64,000 nt of DNA, from positions 3,038,001-3,102,000 of the forward strand of contig CM074759.1 of assembly GCA_037355855.1 (NCBI GenBank), given 5' to 3'. Source of the DNA: Pseudo-nitzschia pungens (lineage: Eukaryota > Bacillariophyta > Bacillariophyceae > Bacillariales > Bacillariaceae). Position 1 is the stretch's first letter; every line of letters starts with the position of its first letter. Below are positions 54,555 to 64,000 of the stretch, piece after piece. The translations under genes were made by a program, and so were the position numbers. The notes under the pieces are model-generated. The model was given only the letters and a program-made list of their open reading frames with translations. It searched no databases and was not told where the DNA came from.

Positions 54555-56969
54555 ATGACTACTGATGAGGATCCTGGTGGCGGGACACCATCTTCAAACA
54601 ACAACGATCCGATTGAAGATGCAGCAGCCGGTACTGAGGTTGAAGAGCTTCAACTGCCGACAGCGGCTGAGGAGGGTCGTGTAGTTGATGGAGTGTTCTC
54701 CCTGGCAGCAATTCTAAAGGGTATTGCTGAGAACCCAGTTGCGTTTGGGACAAAGACAGAGGAGATTATGGGCCTTCAGTTCAATACCAAGGCTTACGAG
54801 AAGGCAAAGTTGGTAGATGAGTTTGAGTTCTTCCAATCATTGGAAAAGCATCCACAGTTGGGCTCACTCGCAGATACCATTCCTGATCCAGAGTGTCCTG
54901 CCCTCAAGACTCGGCGTCTCTATATTGAGTGTCGGGCCCCTATCAGTCCAATGAAGAAGTCGGTCTTGAACAAATGTTTGATTGTTCATGCATTGACGCT
55001 CTACAAGAAAGAATATCGGGACGTCGATATATCCAAGGACCCCAAGCTCTGGGCTGAAGCGCAGTTCGAAATGAGCACTCTCGAAACCATGTACAAACGC
55101 CTTTTCTCTGTCTTCAGTAAAAATGGTATCACATATTCTTTTAAGAAGGACTTCAATGCTCAAGGGGAATTGCAAGCGTATTGGAAGAGGAACTGTGAAA
55201 TCGTGTTGGAACACAGGACTCTGTATGGTACGCTCCCCAACAAGGCGTCTTTCGATCCGGACTGGTTCAAGAAGCGTTGGCAAGCTATCAAAGATCCCAA
55301 CAACCCACTCGATCCTTTCAACGATGACGAGCACTTTGTCTGGTGTGCCCTGGAGAATCTCCTGTTTGAATGCGCTCTTCGTGGCTGCAAAGAACCCACA
55401 CAGCTTGTAAAAGAAGACTTCGAACTCGGTAATATTTCTTCAGGTGCCTTCAAAGGTATCCCTTACGTCCGCTTGAAGGACAATTATACTGGGCAGAAAC
55501 AAAATACTCTCTCACTTCGGAATCCAACGCGCGAGGATGGTAATAACAAGAAGAAGATTCTCCCCTGTCCTTTCAACTGCCATCCCATGTCCTGCTACCA
55601 AACTACACTGAAACTCCTTTCTTGGATTCCTGATGAGTGTGAAGGGCCTAATCGGATCTTCCGGAAACCTGCGTCGAAGCAACAGATCTTGGTAATTACG
55701 TGATTTGCTGGAGTTTTCTTTGTTCTTTGGTGATCTTTTTTACTCACATTTTCTGTTTTTGCGTCCCTCTTTTGTTTTTTGCAGGAGTGGCGAAAGCAAG
55801 GAAAGTCATGGAGACTGAGTCCATTTGCGAGCAAAGTGATCGGCAAACACAGTGTAAATACGAAAATGAAGTTGATTGCAAAGTGGAGTGGCTACACAAA
55901 TCCAGAGAAGTGTACGGCACATGGAAAGCGCCGTGGCGCTATCTCTACTGCTGTAAATGGTGGGGTAAACACAGCTGTGTTGAAAACTATTGGTGGCCAT
56001 TTGCATATCTCTACTACAATGAATTACATGGAACCCAATCAGGAGGCATTTGATAAGGCAATTGTCGCAAAGCATGGCTCCCCTTCAAAGATACGAGCCG
56101 ACTTGAACAAGAAGAAGCCACCACCATCGAAGAAGCCACCACCACCATCGAAGAAGCCACCACCACCATCAAAGCCTACTGAGGATTTTTTGGCGGCTCC
56201 CGCAGATGAAAAAGCTGCTATCGATCTGTTTCTCCAGGATTCTTCCGACCCCTTCAGTGATTCCCCTCTTGGAACAATCAAAACGCTAGATTCCTTCGAT
56301 GATGGCAGCAAGGAGTGTCCTTCCGATGCAGCTGCAGGAGATCTGGGTTTGATGACACAGAGATTTGAGGAGATACCAGGAGAAGCAAGAAACACCGGTA
56401 TTCCATCCAATATCACTGTGACAGAATCTCAAGAAGGATCATCTCCCTCTCGCAAGCCTTTTTGTGATGTTACAAATCAACGACACGAGGAATGGAGCCC
56501 CTACTATCGCGCTCCTCGTCGCATGTCATATCCTCGTGAAGATAGAGACTACTACAACGAGCGCAAATATCATGAAGAGCAATACTACTACAAGGATCAC
56601 TACTATCGCCCTCGCTCTTTGTCCTATTACGAGCATTCTTGCCGGCCCTCTTTTTCTTCTTATGTCAAGGAACGCCCTCATCAAGAACGCCCTCCTCGTC
56701 AAGAACTTCGCCCCACACTGATTGAAAGGGGAGCCCGTCGGGCTTCTGTGGCATATGGAGATTATGTTCCAGAACATCATGAACGCTCCCAGCAAGAACG
56801 CCCTCGCCGTGTCTCTTTTGGTGATAATTACTACCACCACATCTATGAGGAAGGACGTCCATCCCCCAGAAGAAGAGAATGCAGCAGACGAGTCTCTTTT
56901 TTCAAGCCTGATCGATCCCCTGAACCTGCATATCGAAGAGGACGCGAGGACCATTTTTCGCAATACTAA
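54555..56969 (+). CDS. Crypton-like tyrosine recombinase, two exons
   Basis: join(54555..55691, 55785..56969), 773 residues. The 93-bp intron has GTAATTACG...TTTTTTGCAG ends in phase 0, and it joins two halves of one catalytic domain. Tyrosine recombinase residues: first Arg in FECALRGCKEPTQL (about residue 276); TAHGKRRGAIST, giving H425-x-x-R428; IGGH (H451); and nucleophile Tyr in STTMNYMEP (Y460). The enzyme should cut and rejoin DNA through a phosphotyrosine link, as Cryptons do. C-terminal to it are PPPSKKPPPPSKK repeats and a long Arg/Tyr/Ser-rich tail with recurring RR(V/A/M)S motifs. The frame is open upstream back to 54201 as an Ala/Thr/Lys-rich sequence; a TGA at 54198-54200 separates it from ATG 54159, so the first exon may begin earlier. 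A CryptonS-type transposon is most likely; a domesticated host recombinase is possible. Confidence 0.75.
55692..55784 (+). other. 93-bp spliceosomal intron in the recombinase gene
   Basis: GT...AG intron, T-rich before the acceptor (CTCTTTTGTTTTTTGCAG). Exon 1 ends ...KQQIL and exon 2 begins EWRKQGKSWR, both in phase 0. Splicing is needed to bring the first Arg and the HxxR/H/Y residues into one protein. Confidence 0.8.
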
Positions 56970-58463
56970 TGCGAGTGCGCATTTTCTCTACCACATTTCT
57001 CCAATTTTTGTGTTTCTACAAGTGTTTCTAAGAGTGTTTCTACGAGCAGAATTTCTACATGTCTACAAGCGCATTTTCTCTACCGGTACCTGCTCTACAT
57101 TTTGTCCGATTTTTGTGTTTCTACGAGTGTTTCTACGAGCAGAATTTCTACATGTCTACAAGCTCTTTTTTCTGTTCTACAAGTCTGATTTTGGCATCTA
57201 CAGCCGCAATAATCACCATGGTGTGCTCTCTGGCAAGAAATGGGTCCATTTGACCATTCTCAGCTTTATTTTGGCATGTGCTTTGTCCCTTTCCAGTGAG
57301 TGCCCTTGTGCGTTCTGGGAGGATCAATTCCAAGCAATTCCAAAGTAATGCAATTCATTGCCAAAGAAATGTGATCTCATTACCAAAGAAATAACTCCAT
57401 TACTAAAGAAATGACACTCATTTTTTCCATTGCAGCGGGCTTTTTCAAATTATTTCACATTATTACTTAGGTGCGAGTGCACGTGCTCATCCGAGAAAAC
57501 TTCGGATTACTTGAGTACTAGTAGTACTACTAATAGCACTGATTTGGCCCATCTACACTAAGATTACTACTAGTACTAATACGGTATCACTTATTTGGCC
57601 CATGATGTTGTGGTTTCTCTACTAGTAGTTTACCAGAATCTCAGTGGTGTAGTCTCACTGTTTGCCAAGTCCAATAATAAAAATAATGATGAGGTGCAAC
57701 CATAAAATGGTCTAAAGCAGGGGTCGTGGAATTACCGGTAGGGGTACGGTAGCTCAAAACACTGTCAATTTCCCCTCTCGAAAAATGTGAGACTACGGTA
57801 ACCTGGTAACTTACTCCTGCGAATGACCTTACGTATTCGTACAAGGTACACCCCATAGAGAAGACAGATGGCCGGCGCGGACGTTGTAAAATATTACTTG
57901 TACCTCGTAATAAGAATAATACAGTAAGTTAATCCTTACCGTAGAAGTAACTTACCGGTATGAGTACGAAGTAACTACGAAAACAATAATGCTTCGTAAT
58001 TGGAACGGGACAGGAACCGTACCGTACAATGTAGCGGTTCTAGTATGATAATGAACGCTACCCGTACGTACTGTTTTGATAGTGGTTGATGATTCATTCA
58101 TTCATTGTCACGAGTAAGTTACGAGTAACCTTACCTACCTGTACAATCCCTTACAATTATCGCTGTACCGTACCGGTAGTCTTAGAAGGGGAACTGAAAA
58201 CAGCAAAAAGTCAGTCATCTCTCGTTTTCTTTGGACTTTCTAGTCGTACCAAACGGTAAACCTTATCTGGTTTATTCGTACGAGTATTCTTATCGTTAAC
58301 ACGCTCTTTCCACCTGACTGACTCGGTACAACCGCACACATCAAAATCATCGTTACAGCAAGATAATTGAGAGACGCCTGAAAAGCATACACATCCAGAC
58401 CTCACTCATCTCTGATATACCTCCAAGCAGTCCTGCACACATTGAAATACAGCGGTATTTTCA
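56970..58463. other. Intergenic region between recombinase and voltage-sensor gene
   Basis: 56998-57175 holds two imperfect copies of a block of about 55-65 bp (TTTTTGTGTTTCTAC...GAGCAGAATTTCTACATGTC). 57345-57425 repeats ATTACCAAAGAAATG four times. 57480-58200 is rich in short words such as TACCGGTA, GTAACCTTAC and TACTAGTAG but codes for nothing recognised. Confidence 0.5.
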
Positions 58464-59795
58464 ATGTCTGTCAATGTCATGTGCAATTCGCAGCAACCCA
58501 GACCGACCGAGAATACCCAAACCAGAAATAATGTCGATCGAAGTCGCTCTTACACGAAGCCGCAACTGGAGGAAGAGGGTTTGAGTTCTGATCCCTCTGA
58601 GGGATCTAATGGTCCCATTGTTTTGGAATCAAAAATATTGTCATTGACATCATCGATTGGGTCGGGTGGTAGCTTGATACCTAATATTCCATTTTCGAAT
58701 ACTTTTGGAAAATCTGAATCATCCTTTGGAAAAAAATCTGACAATCTAAGATCCTCGTTAGATGGCACACACAAATCATTAAAGTCTGATTGCCCACCTC
58801 CCCTGCGGCGAAGAGCTCGATCAAGCGAAGGATATGTTCTGAAAAGTAGAAGGACCGAGTACTTCGATCAAGACTCCCACTTCGGCGCAAGGAATAGCAT
58901 GGAAGAAAGAGAATTCAACCTTTCGTACTTTGGAACAAAGAGTGAAATTAGACGACGAAAGACTTGGAAGGCATCCGCAGGAAATTTGGGACAGATGAAT
59001 CCAAGCGGGAGGCCAGGAAGACTTCGTTCTCGCTCGGTAATTCCGATAGAGCATCCTTTCAAAATAGTTTGGGATATTTTTACGGTAATTCTTTCGATTG
59101 TGCATAGCTACTTGACTCACATGGCCATTCGGGATCGGTATTTTGAACCTTCCCCGTTTATTTCGTTCTGTCAAGCTTGGTTCTTAGTGGACATTTTACT
59201 CAATTTTTTCACTGAACGCAAGACGAATACAGGGGAAATAATAAGTAACCCTCGAAGAATTGTTGCACGGTACTTGACATCATGGTTTGTGGTGGACATA
59301 TTGTCGCTTTTTCCATGGGAAGTGTTATATGTCAAGCCAATAATTGAAGTACAAAACCGACGAGGATTTTTCAAGAAGTCGTTTTTTAGGAGCAAGGCCG
59401 TTGTCAGGGTCACAACACATTTGCGAGGGAAACACTTTAGGTGGTTTGGCGCTGTTGCGAAGCATACTAAACATCATGGAATCGGTGCTCAAAGGCTCCT
59501 TCGACTTATCATCAAGTACGTTCCAAAGTATGTAATGTTTTTAAGAAATATGAAGGGGGTGGTAGCGGTAAGAATTTTGAGGTTTGTCCATTGGTCACGC
59601 CGATCAATAAAGAATATAGAGAGCAAATCCTCCGACGCGTCGACCTCAAGCTTGAGCACCATGCAAGGAGATGATGAAAAAGACTTTTCCGAAGCAGATG
59701 AAAATTCGTTTGTTCGAAAGAAACAAAAATTCAAAGTTGTTTATGATTGGGAAAACTTCGAAGAGGATGAGGACGACGATGGGGTGCCTTTGTGA
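58464..59795 (+). CDS. Voltage-sensor-only protein related to EAG/CNG-type channels
   Basis: 443 residues, single exon. Residues 1-190 are Ser/Arg-rich and disordered. S1 lies at about 199-221 (FKIVWDIFTVILSIVHSYLT), S2 at 231-250 (FISFCQAWFLVDILLNFFTE), S3 at 268-290 (ARYLTSWFVVDILSLFPWEV), and a basic S4-like helix at about 344-378 (RLLRLIIKYVPKYVMFLRN) with R/K spaced at three to four residues. The S2-S3 loop KTNTGEIISNPRRIVARYL is typical of the EAG/KAT/CNG superfamily. After S4 the protein has only an acidic tail (WENFEEDEDDDG). There is no S5, pore helix, selectivity filter or cyclic-nucleotide domain, and none is found in any frame before the next gene. Ion conduction through a normal pore is therefore excluded; it might be a regulatory subunit, a proton-type voltage-sensor protein, or a truncated paralogue. 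ATG 58464 is the first in frame. Confidence 0.7.
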   Translation: MSVNVMCNSQQPRPTENTQTRNNVDRSRSYTKPQLEEEGLSSDPSEGSNGPIVLESKILSLTSSIGSGGSLIPNIPFSNTFGKSESSFGKKSDNLRSSLDGTHKSLKSDCPPPLRRRARSSEGYVLKSRRTEYFDQDSHFGARNSMEEREFNLSYFGTKSEIRRRKTWKASAGNLGQMNPSGRPGRLRSRSVIPIEHPFKIVWDIFTVILSIVHSYLTHMAIRDRYFEPSPFISFCQAWFLVDILLNFFTERKTNTGEIISNPRRIVARYLTSWFVVDILSLFPWEVLYVKPIIEVQNRRGFFKKSFFRSKAVVRVTTHLRGKHFRWFGAVAKHTKHHGIGAQRLLRLIIKYVPKYVMFLRNMKGVVAVRILRFVHWSRRSIKNIESKSSDASTSSLSTMQGDDEKDFSEADENSFVRKKQKFKVVYDWENFEEDEDDDGVPL

Positions 59796-60169
59796 GAATG
59801 TTCATTCACCTGTCTCCATCGCTGAACGGCTAGTGTACCTTACTGAGAAGTATTTTTGTTGTCAAACTGCTTCGCTTGTATTTTATGAGTATGACTACTA
59901 TTAATACATGTAATCATATTATATTGAATTGATATTTAACTATTACGAAGTACTATAATTGTATTGAACTATTGGTCTATCGTAGAGTTAAGCATACATG
60001 ACGTACGCGAAAAATTAATGAGTGCTGCTGTGATCTTGTTGTCGTATTTTTCCTGAAGCAACTTGCCTGATGGAAGATGAATGCACTGCTCTCAATCATG
60101 ATGTATAACAATTTGTGTCCGACCAAGCTGTTACGCGCACTACAGTTCAGACTTGGTTAATCATTTTTA
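59796..60169. other. Convergent 3' region
   Basis: AT-rich spacer between the stop of the voltage-sensor gene and the stop of the minus-strand repeat-protein gene; both 3' UTRs should lie here. No gene seen. Confidence 0.5.
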
Positions 60170-61945
60170 TCACATCAATTCAATCCTGACGTCACCCTCA
60201 GGGAGCTTACCATCCACGATCTCTGGAATTTTCTTGGGAGGTGTCACTCGCATCACTCTGTAGCTATTCTCAGGGATAAAATACAACGATCCATCTTTAC
60301 CTGTCGCCGCTCCTTGCCACTTATCTTTATGTGTAGATAAATTGCCTATCAACTGTATTGGATTCTTTCCACTTTCGATACTCTTATCAGTGGCGATTCT
60401 GCAAACATTTAATCCATTTGCTGGTATACAGTAAATACAATTGTCCCTTCCCAATATGCCGCCCTGCCACTTGTTTTTGTCTTTTCCTGCAAAACCAAGA
60501 GTCTCGCAGTAATCAGTTTCAACGTTGATTTTCAAAATGGAAGAAGTATCACAAGCTGGACAGTAAATATTTCCATCAGCCCCTACACATCCGCCCAACC
60601 ACTTGTAATTTTTCCGGTTATCAGTGTCATACACAGCGCGGTGGATCGGAAGCTCAGAAATGATATCTGTTTCAGTACCCTTTGTTGTATCGATGACTAG
60701 CACCGTTTCAGCATGACTAGGGTGAGCTTCAGCGTGTGTAATGCAAGCAAAAAAGAAGAATAGTCAGAATTGAATGTAGGGTACGCTGAATGCTCCAATA
60801 CCGAAGAAGAAGGAAGATAAATGTAACGTACCATAAATCTTGCCCTTGACCTTAATACCACCATGCCAAAAGTAATTACCAACACCATAATTCGGTCCAA
60901 TTATCTTGGCAGAGTCGGTTTTTGCGTCAATTCTCAGGACACCACTCGCTCGATAAGGAATTCCATAAACTGCGTTGTCGTCTCCCACGATCCCACCATA
61001 CCATTTGTTCGTCACATCAAGTGTAAAATCAGGGTACTTCGTTTTGTCATATTCAATCTCTATGAAGGACGTAGTCTTCGTTTCAACGTCCACCTTTAGA
61101 ACCTTATTAGCATTTGAAGGAATGCAATAAATAGCTGTCTCTTCTACATTGATTCCTGCCCCGTGCCACTGCCATCGCATACTCTTTGGGTGGCCTTCCG
61201 GCAAGGGTATCAATTGAACTACATCCGTCTGACCTTCTGCTAAATCACGTCGTCCCCAAAAGGCATCAAGATCTACGCAAAGCACAGAGTCCGCCCATGC
61301 CGGTATTGCCCATAAATACCCATGGGATACAATCCCACGCAACCATTTCATTTCACGATCGACAATGCGTTTTGGCAAGGGAATCGTCGTCATTTTGTAT
61401 CCACAGTTGTGAAGATCTGGAATCACTTCGTTTAGGTCTTCTTTTTCGTCTTTTAATGGATACATACATAGAATCGATTTCGAATTTGCCGGTACTCCAT
61501 AAATGCATCCATCGGTTTTGTCGTATGCGCCTCCGAGATGTTTATGAGACCCTGGCATTAGGCCTGGATGGTTGGGAAAGGAACTGGGATATAGGTCGGC
61601 AGCGTTGACACTAGTCCCTCTGATGGGGACTGGCAGATAGGAAGCATCCAAAACACTCTTCCTGAATTGTTCGACAGCTGTCTTCCAGTCGTTCTCAAAG
61701 GGTCCAGGATTTTCAATCTTGTTTTCTGGCATCTCATTTTTATCGCCATCTGCATCATTAGGATGATTCACCTCAGGTTTGTGCAAACCCTTCGATGATG
61801 AATATGAACTGCTTTGAGAACTGCCCATTTGGTTTAACAAACCCGCCGTTAAAGTAGGACGGATGTCTTGGCTGATCTGGTTTCGTTGAAGAAAGGCTAC
61901 GGAAGGCGTAAGAGTGACAACTAGAGTAAGAGTCTTCACAATCAT
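60170..61945 (-). CDS. Putative plastid-targeted YxxP-repeat (propeller-like) protein
   Basis: complement(join(60170..60726, 60832..61945)), 556 residues. The N terminus MIVKTLTLVVTLTPSVA|FLQRN is a signal peptide followed by Phe at the predicted cleavage site, the diatom/red-lineage complex-plastid signature (ASAF-type). A Ser/Asn-rich linker extends to about residue 75. The remainder is at least eight units of about 45-60 residues with the pattern W-x-G-G/H-G...IY-x-x-P-x-x-x-x-x-V/I-L-x-x-D. Examples are CIYGVPANSKSIL, LWAIPAWADSVLCVD, IYCIPSNANKVLKVD, VYGIPYRASGVLRID, IYAHPSHAETVLVID (spliced), IYCPACDTSSILKIN, IYCIPANGLNVCRI and LYFIPENSYRVMRV. The spacing suggests a beta-propeller-like fold. 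No catalytic residues or family name are recognised. GT...AG splicing restores the fifth unit exactly. Confidence 0.75.
60727..60831 (-). other. 105-bp spliceosomal intron in the YxxP-repeat gene
   Basis: Minus-strand GTACGTTAC...CACGCTGAAG, phase 1. Reading through it gives a stop; removing it yields KIYAHPSHAETVLVID, which fits the repeat pattern. Confidence 0.8.
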
Positions 61946-62327
61946 TTAGTTGATCACCAAGCATCAAGTGGAGTAAGTTACGGTACGCTATATTTTGATT
62001 ACAGCATTACTTCTATTGTTTTTTCTGTTGTTGTGATCATGATGGTCGGTTTTTTATTTCGTTTTTGATTGACGACGGTTTTGACACGGCATCGAAAGAG
62101 TAAGGTTAACCTTACCGGTATGAGTAACCTTACGTAGCCTTACCGTACAAAAAATAAGATTACCGTATGTACGAAGTAAGGTCTCTTACTACAGTATGTA
62201 CGGACTGCGATCAAGGACTACAGAAATCCGTTCGAATCAAAATGGGAAAAACGAATTGCACAAAAATCTGGAGCATGTACCTTACGGTAAATCTTAGCAT
62301 AATCTAGGGGTCATAAAAGGAATGGGT
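61946..62327. other. Upstream region of the YxxP-repeat gene
   Basis: Non-coding, with repeated CTTACCGTA/TACCGGTATGAG words at about 62100-62200, similar in style to 57750-58150. Probably holds the minus-strand promoter; no box is convincing. Confidence 0.4.
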
Positions 62328-64000
62328 ATGAAGATATTTCACCTCGATATTATGCTACTTACCGTCGGGGTATGGTCATTGTGTACGATTTGTACTATCC
62401 AGATACCCAGCCCCTGCAGTTAGTTCACACGCGAGCGAGTTAGCGAGCGCATCGATCAGGAGTACAGTACTACAGTGTACACCGTGTACACTACAGTACT
62501 GGTGCTACAGGTGTAAGTAAAGGGTATGGTCACTACGTTGAATTAAGTACTGGACCTACACACCCTGACCCTTTACTGACATACGAATCAGCGATACGGA
62601 ACAATTATCTTATTCGGAGCTCCATCCGGAGCTCTCACTATCTTTGGAATACTCTCAGTTTAAACTAAAAGAACACATCATGCCCGGCAATGATACTTGA
62701 CATCTCTAATGTACCTCTAGAGTGGTAACTAGTGTGCTCGTGGTATGTGCAATAGTGGTTGAACAGTATCCTCTGTAGTCTAACCAACTGCCACCACTCC
62801 GTGCTGTACTGTTGTTGCTGCTCTCCCTGTTTTGCTGACGAGCGAAATCATTACAGTTTATCAGACCCAAGGTCTCGCCGTTCGAATCGCCGCAATGCGA
62901 TAAGAATACCATCGATGTCAGGACGCTGACTAGAGCCTTGAAGAAATCCGAACGCCTGATCCGCGACGGCATCACGCGATTGATGTAAAACAATGCAGAA
63001 ACCAGGCGGCCGATCACCCTCTGGCATCTGAGATCTTGGAAGACGAGCGTCGGACCCGGACGTCTTGTATCCGAGCTTCCTGGATGAAAAAGAACCATCT
63101 GCTGGATGCAAAACTCAATCGTCGATAAGACGATCGACATCGCAGTGCCTCCAGTGGATGTCCGAATGTCTCTTCGGAATCCGCAGTGATGTAAACGGGG
63201 ACTCGCTGCTGAACAGACAGACCGGGACACTAGGACGAGACCCACGCCAGTGTCTATGAAACAGAGTTGATGGTGGCTCCATCAGCTTCAGCCCGATCAG
63301 CAGGAGTAAGTGGGGACCGATTGCTACGAGTCGTAAGCAATGAACGTGTGGATTGCAGCCAGGTGACGTACAGAGATAACCATGGAGAACCAATCGACGG
63401 ACTGATTGGATGGTTGATCGTCTAGGGTTCGAAAGGACTATCACCGAGAGAGGGCCTCTCGCAATCAGTAACACACAGACCAAATCGATCGGAATATTTT
63501 CGAGCGTCTTTCGCCTGGACAACCGACAGATCCTTGGTGATTGCCAATTTCTTCTCGTTTGGATAGGGTATCCATGTAATCGAAAGAATTGAAGATTGCA
63601 ATGGTTGCAATAGAAAAATAGAAATGTCCAGTGACCCTGTTTTGTACAGGCGAGGATCGGATCCGGGGACCCTGTTATTTACAGGGACGGATCGGCCGCA
63701 AGGCCTGTATGCCTTGGCATCAAATCTGAGCGTTTGTGACGTTCGATGGCCGAAAGGCTTGTATGCCGGCCGAAAGGCTTCTTGTATGACGGCCGAAAGG
63801 CTTGTATGACGGCCGAAAGGCTTCTATGTATGTTTGCAATTATTTGCAAAAGTATCTCTGAAACTACCAATATCCTCAACAAAAAGCCCATCTTTGCTTG
63901 TGATAGAAGAAAAGGTGTCATCGGTAGTACCCAACGACTGATCTAGTACGAGAAAGAAGACTGCCCTACAAGCGGACGTGCCCTACGAGCGGACGTGCCC
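62328..64000 (+). mobile_element. Co2: 5' part of a second Co1-like copia element
   Basis: An LTR-like block 62328-62855 (528 bp) begins ATGAAGATATTTC and ends ATTACA, sharing with the Co1 LTR the ATGAAGATAT start, the segment around TACCGTCGGGGTATGGTCATTG...CCAGATACCC, GTACCTCTAG and the GCTGACGAGCGAA end. The internal region opens with GTTTATCAGACCCA as in Co1. 63834-63968 matches Co1 22294-22440. Where Co1 has its Ala/Gly/Pro-rich ORF, Co2 has no comparable ORF. The element runs off the right edge, so its second LTR and target duplication cannot be seen. Confidence 0.7.
63695..63832 (+). repeat. Tandem repeat in Co2 leader
   Basis: About six imperfect units of GGCCGAAAGGCTTGTATGAC (20 bp, some with extra TTC). 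Each contains GGCC..AAGGC, a small hairpin. Confidence 0.75.

Noticed and set aside
54178..54558. Leu-rich ORF upstream of the recombinase as a separate gene
   Set aside because: It overlaps in the +1 frame the Ala/Thr/Lys-rich stretch that is continuous with the recombinase; its Leu content comes from CTG/CTC runs.

Overview
This window is transposon-dominated eukaryotic nuclear DNA with a short host-gene island near its right end. A photosynthetic stramenopile, most likely a pennate diatom, fits best. The reasons are a host protein with a signal peptide ending in a diatom-style plastid cleavage motif (SVA|F), Ty1/copia fragments with the conserved wording of diatom copia elements (protease ELDS-ADT, the linker TTRGWRLLVSWKDG, RNase H VVKNTTRP), a Crypton-type tyrosine recombinase, and phase-compatible introns of only about 100 bp. 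The species cannot be named from the sequence. No rRNA, tRNA or CRISPR was seen.

Layout. (1) 1-2531: minus-strand zinc-finger/transposase-like gene, running off the left edge and split by a solo copia LTR (513-1413). (2) 2537-29691: one Ty3/gypsy element (Gy1, minus strand, TSD ATAAT) expanded from about 5.8 kb to 27 kb by nested insertions: a foldback element FB1 (3500-4029); a second gypsy element Gy2 (7526-19383, plus, TSD TGTGA) that itself contains a full-length gypsy element Gy3 (9461-15289, plus, TSD CACCA); and a rearranged copia element Co1 (19555-28495, plus). (3) 29697-34925: 12-bp minisatellite, 5'-truncated LINE fragment Ln1, a TIR element, a LINE-tailed non-coding element with 18-bp TSD (32331-33897), and degenerate minisatellites. 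(4) 34931-41682: gypsy element Gy4 (minus, TSD GATAT) carrying a second foldback element FB2 (39931-40850). (5) 41732-52956: two minus-strand LINEs, with Ln2 (41914-48875) inserted into the 3' UTR of Ln3. (6) 52975-57350: Crypton-like tyrosine recombinase gene. (7) 57400-62000: two convergent host-like genes, a voltage-sensor-only channel-like protein (plus) and a two-exon, probably plastid-targeted repeat protein (minus). (8) 62328-64000: start of a second copia element Co2 related to Co1.

Most boundaries are set by exact target-site duplications, so insertion order can be read directly: Gy3 after Gy2 after Gy1; Co1 and FB1 after Gy1; FB2 after Gy4; Ln2 after Ln3. Only Gy3 has intact gag and pol reading frames. 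Three gypsy copies share an unusual layout: gag and pol lie in one frame separated by a single TGA, and a perfect palindrome sits directly after the 5' LTR where a tRNA primer site is expected.
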